Notes under the pieces: generated by a model | The model's input: only the letters and a program-made list of their open reading frames with translations | What the model was told of the DNA's origin: nothing | Database searches by the model: none | Shown here: piece after piece, positions 4,934 through 5,349 of the stretch | Layout of the letters: the number at the start of each line of letters is the position of its first letter | How positions within the stretch are numbered: position 1 is the first letter of the stretch | Assembly (NCBI GenBank): GCA_000433115.1 | Contig: FR892172.1 | Span: forward strand, 1 to 5,349 | Source of the DNA: Ruminococcus sp. CAG:382 | GTDB lineage: Bacteria; Bacillota; Clostridia; Oscillospirales; CAG-382 | DNA: 5,349 nucleotides | Direction: 5' to 3' | Translations under genes and position numbers: made by a program

Positions 4934-4980
4934 ACATAGTCTTTGTGGGAAAGCCCGACGGGCTTTCCCACAAACTGTGT
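4934..4980 (+). terminator. Long perfect hairpin after hpf (terminator-like, lacks a T-run)
   Basis: Fifteen uninterrupted base pairs are formed by 4942-4956 and 4960-4974 around a GAC loop. Beyond a two-base TC bulge, ACATAG (4934-4939) adds six pairs with CTGTGT (4975-4980, one G-U). The stem starts a few bases after the hpf stop. The + strand downstream (ATTAACAATAAAAAGG) has no T-run, so termination would be inefficient or factor-assisted; mRNA 3'-end protection is an alternative. I see no separate promoter for the next gene, which suggests some read-through. Confidence 0.6.
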
Positions 4981-5006
4981 ATTAACAATAAAAAGGAAAA
5001 CATTTT

Positions 5007-5349
5007 ATGAGATTTATGGCGTCATGCCTGTTCGGACTTGAAAAACCGGTCTGCGATGATATTGCCGCGCTGGGCTACGGAAAAACCGAGGTTATGGACG
5101 GTCACGTCCTGTTTGACGCTCCCGAAAGCGCAATTGCCGAGTGCAACGTCAATTTCAGATACGCCGAGCGGCTTTTTATTGTTCTCGGTTCTTTTCGCGC
5201 TGCATCGTTTACCGAGCTTTTCGACGGTACCGCTTCGCTTCCGTGGGAAAAATACATAACCAAAAACGCCGCCTTCCCTGTAAAAGGTCACTGCGTACGT
5301 TCAAAGCTGTTCTCAGTCCCCGACTGCCAGCGTATAATCAAAAAGGCGG
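5007..5349 (+). CDS. THUMP-domain class I SAM-dependent 23S rRNA methyltransferase, N-terminal part (cut by window end)
   Basis: The first 114 codons of an open frame that runs off the window. ATG 5007 follows AAGGA (4993-4997) by 9 bases. It reads MRFMASCLFGLEKPVCDDIAALGY, the N-terminus of the RlmL/YpsC-type N2-guanine methyltransferases (FGLEK followed by an E/D-x-x-x-LGY motif). Then come DGHVLFDAPESAIAECN (31-47), NFRYAERLFIVLGSF (49-63), LPWEKYI (80-86), FPVKGHCVRSKLFSVPDCQ (91-109) and IIKKA, the ferredoxin-like and THUMP RNA-binding region. The catalytic Rossmann domain with its NPPY motif should lie beyond position 5349 (usual total about 375 residues). The substrate position (for example G2445-type sites in 23S rRNA) cannot be read from this part. 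The upstream neighbour hpf also acts on the ribosome. Confidence 0.9.
   Translation, partial: MRFMASCLFGLEKPVCDDIAALGYGKTEVMDGHVLFDAPESAIAECNVNFRYAERLFIVLGSFRAASFTELFDGTASLPWEKYITKNAAFPVKGHCVRSKLFSVPDCQRIIKKA

Noticed and set aside
5022..5291. Open frames on both strands within the final 340 bases
   Set aside because: They overlap the methyltransferase N-terminus, which has a Shine-Dalgarno, a family-typical sequence and an open frame to the window end.
1..5349. An undescribed defence, mobile or biosynthetic system
   Set aside because: Every gene belongs to a known core family in a largely conserved Firmicute order; there are no repeats arrays, transposase fragments, toxin-antitoxin pairs or unexplained genes.

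Overview
The window looks like a piece of chromosome from a low-to-moderate GC, probably spore-forming member of the Clostridia (Oscillospiraceae/Ruminococcaceae-like). This rests on gene content and order, on strong AGGAGG-type ribosome binding sites and on sigma-A promoters, not on a database match. All ten genes are on the + strand, tightly packed, and nearly all belong to well-known families. I see no mobile element, CRISPR array, tRNA/rRNA gene or foreign cassette, and no convincing undescribed system. The points worth a second look are in the intergenic regions and in one orphan enzyme subunit.

Positions 1-1186 hold the 3' end of a SpoVB/YabM-like membrane flippase gene, overlapping a mazG gene (house-cleaning NTP pyrophosphohydrolase). 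A consensus sigma-A promoter (1220-1248) then starts a transcript carrying the HU DNA-binding protein gene (1305-1580) and rqcP/yabO (1616-1858, S4-domain ribosome quality-control protein). After a 133-base gap with mutually exclusive hairpins comes a translationally coupled cluster: yabP, yabQ (spore-coat/cortex assembly), divIC/ftsB-like (division septum) and yabR (S1-domain RNA-binding protein), positions 1992-3336. Apart from the inserted HU gene, this is the Bacillus subtilis order yabM-yabN-yabO-yabP-yabQ-divIC-yabR. It groups envelope, sporulation, division and translation-quality functions.

An intrinsic terminator (3370-3394) closes that cluster. Next is a gene for the alpha subunit of a class I (4Fe-4S) fumarate hydratase (3414-4250) with no beta-subunit gene beside it. 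B. subtilis synteny ends here. A strong extended -10 promoter (4289-4317) and a structured leader precede hpf (4409-4930, long-form ribosome hibernation factor). A 15-bp perfect hairpin separates hpf from the start of a THUMP-type 23S rRNA methyltransferase gene that runs off the window end.

Several starts were moved from the longest open frame to the one with a well-placed Shine-Dalgarno sequence and a family-typical N-terminus: yabQ at 2270, divIC at 2656, the fumarase subunit at 3414 and hpf at 4409.
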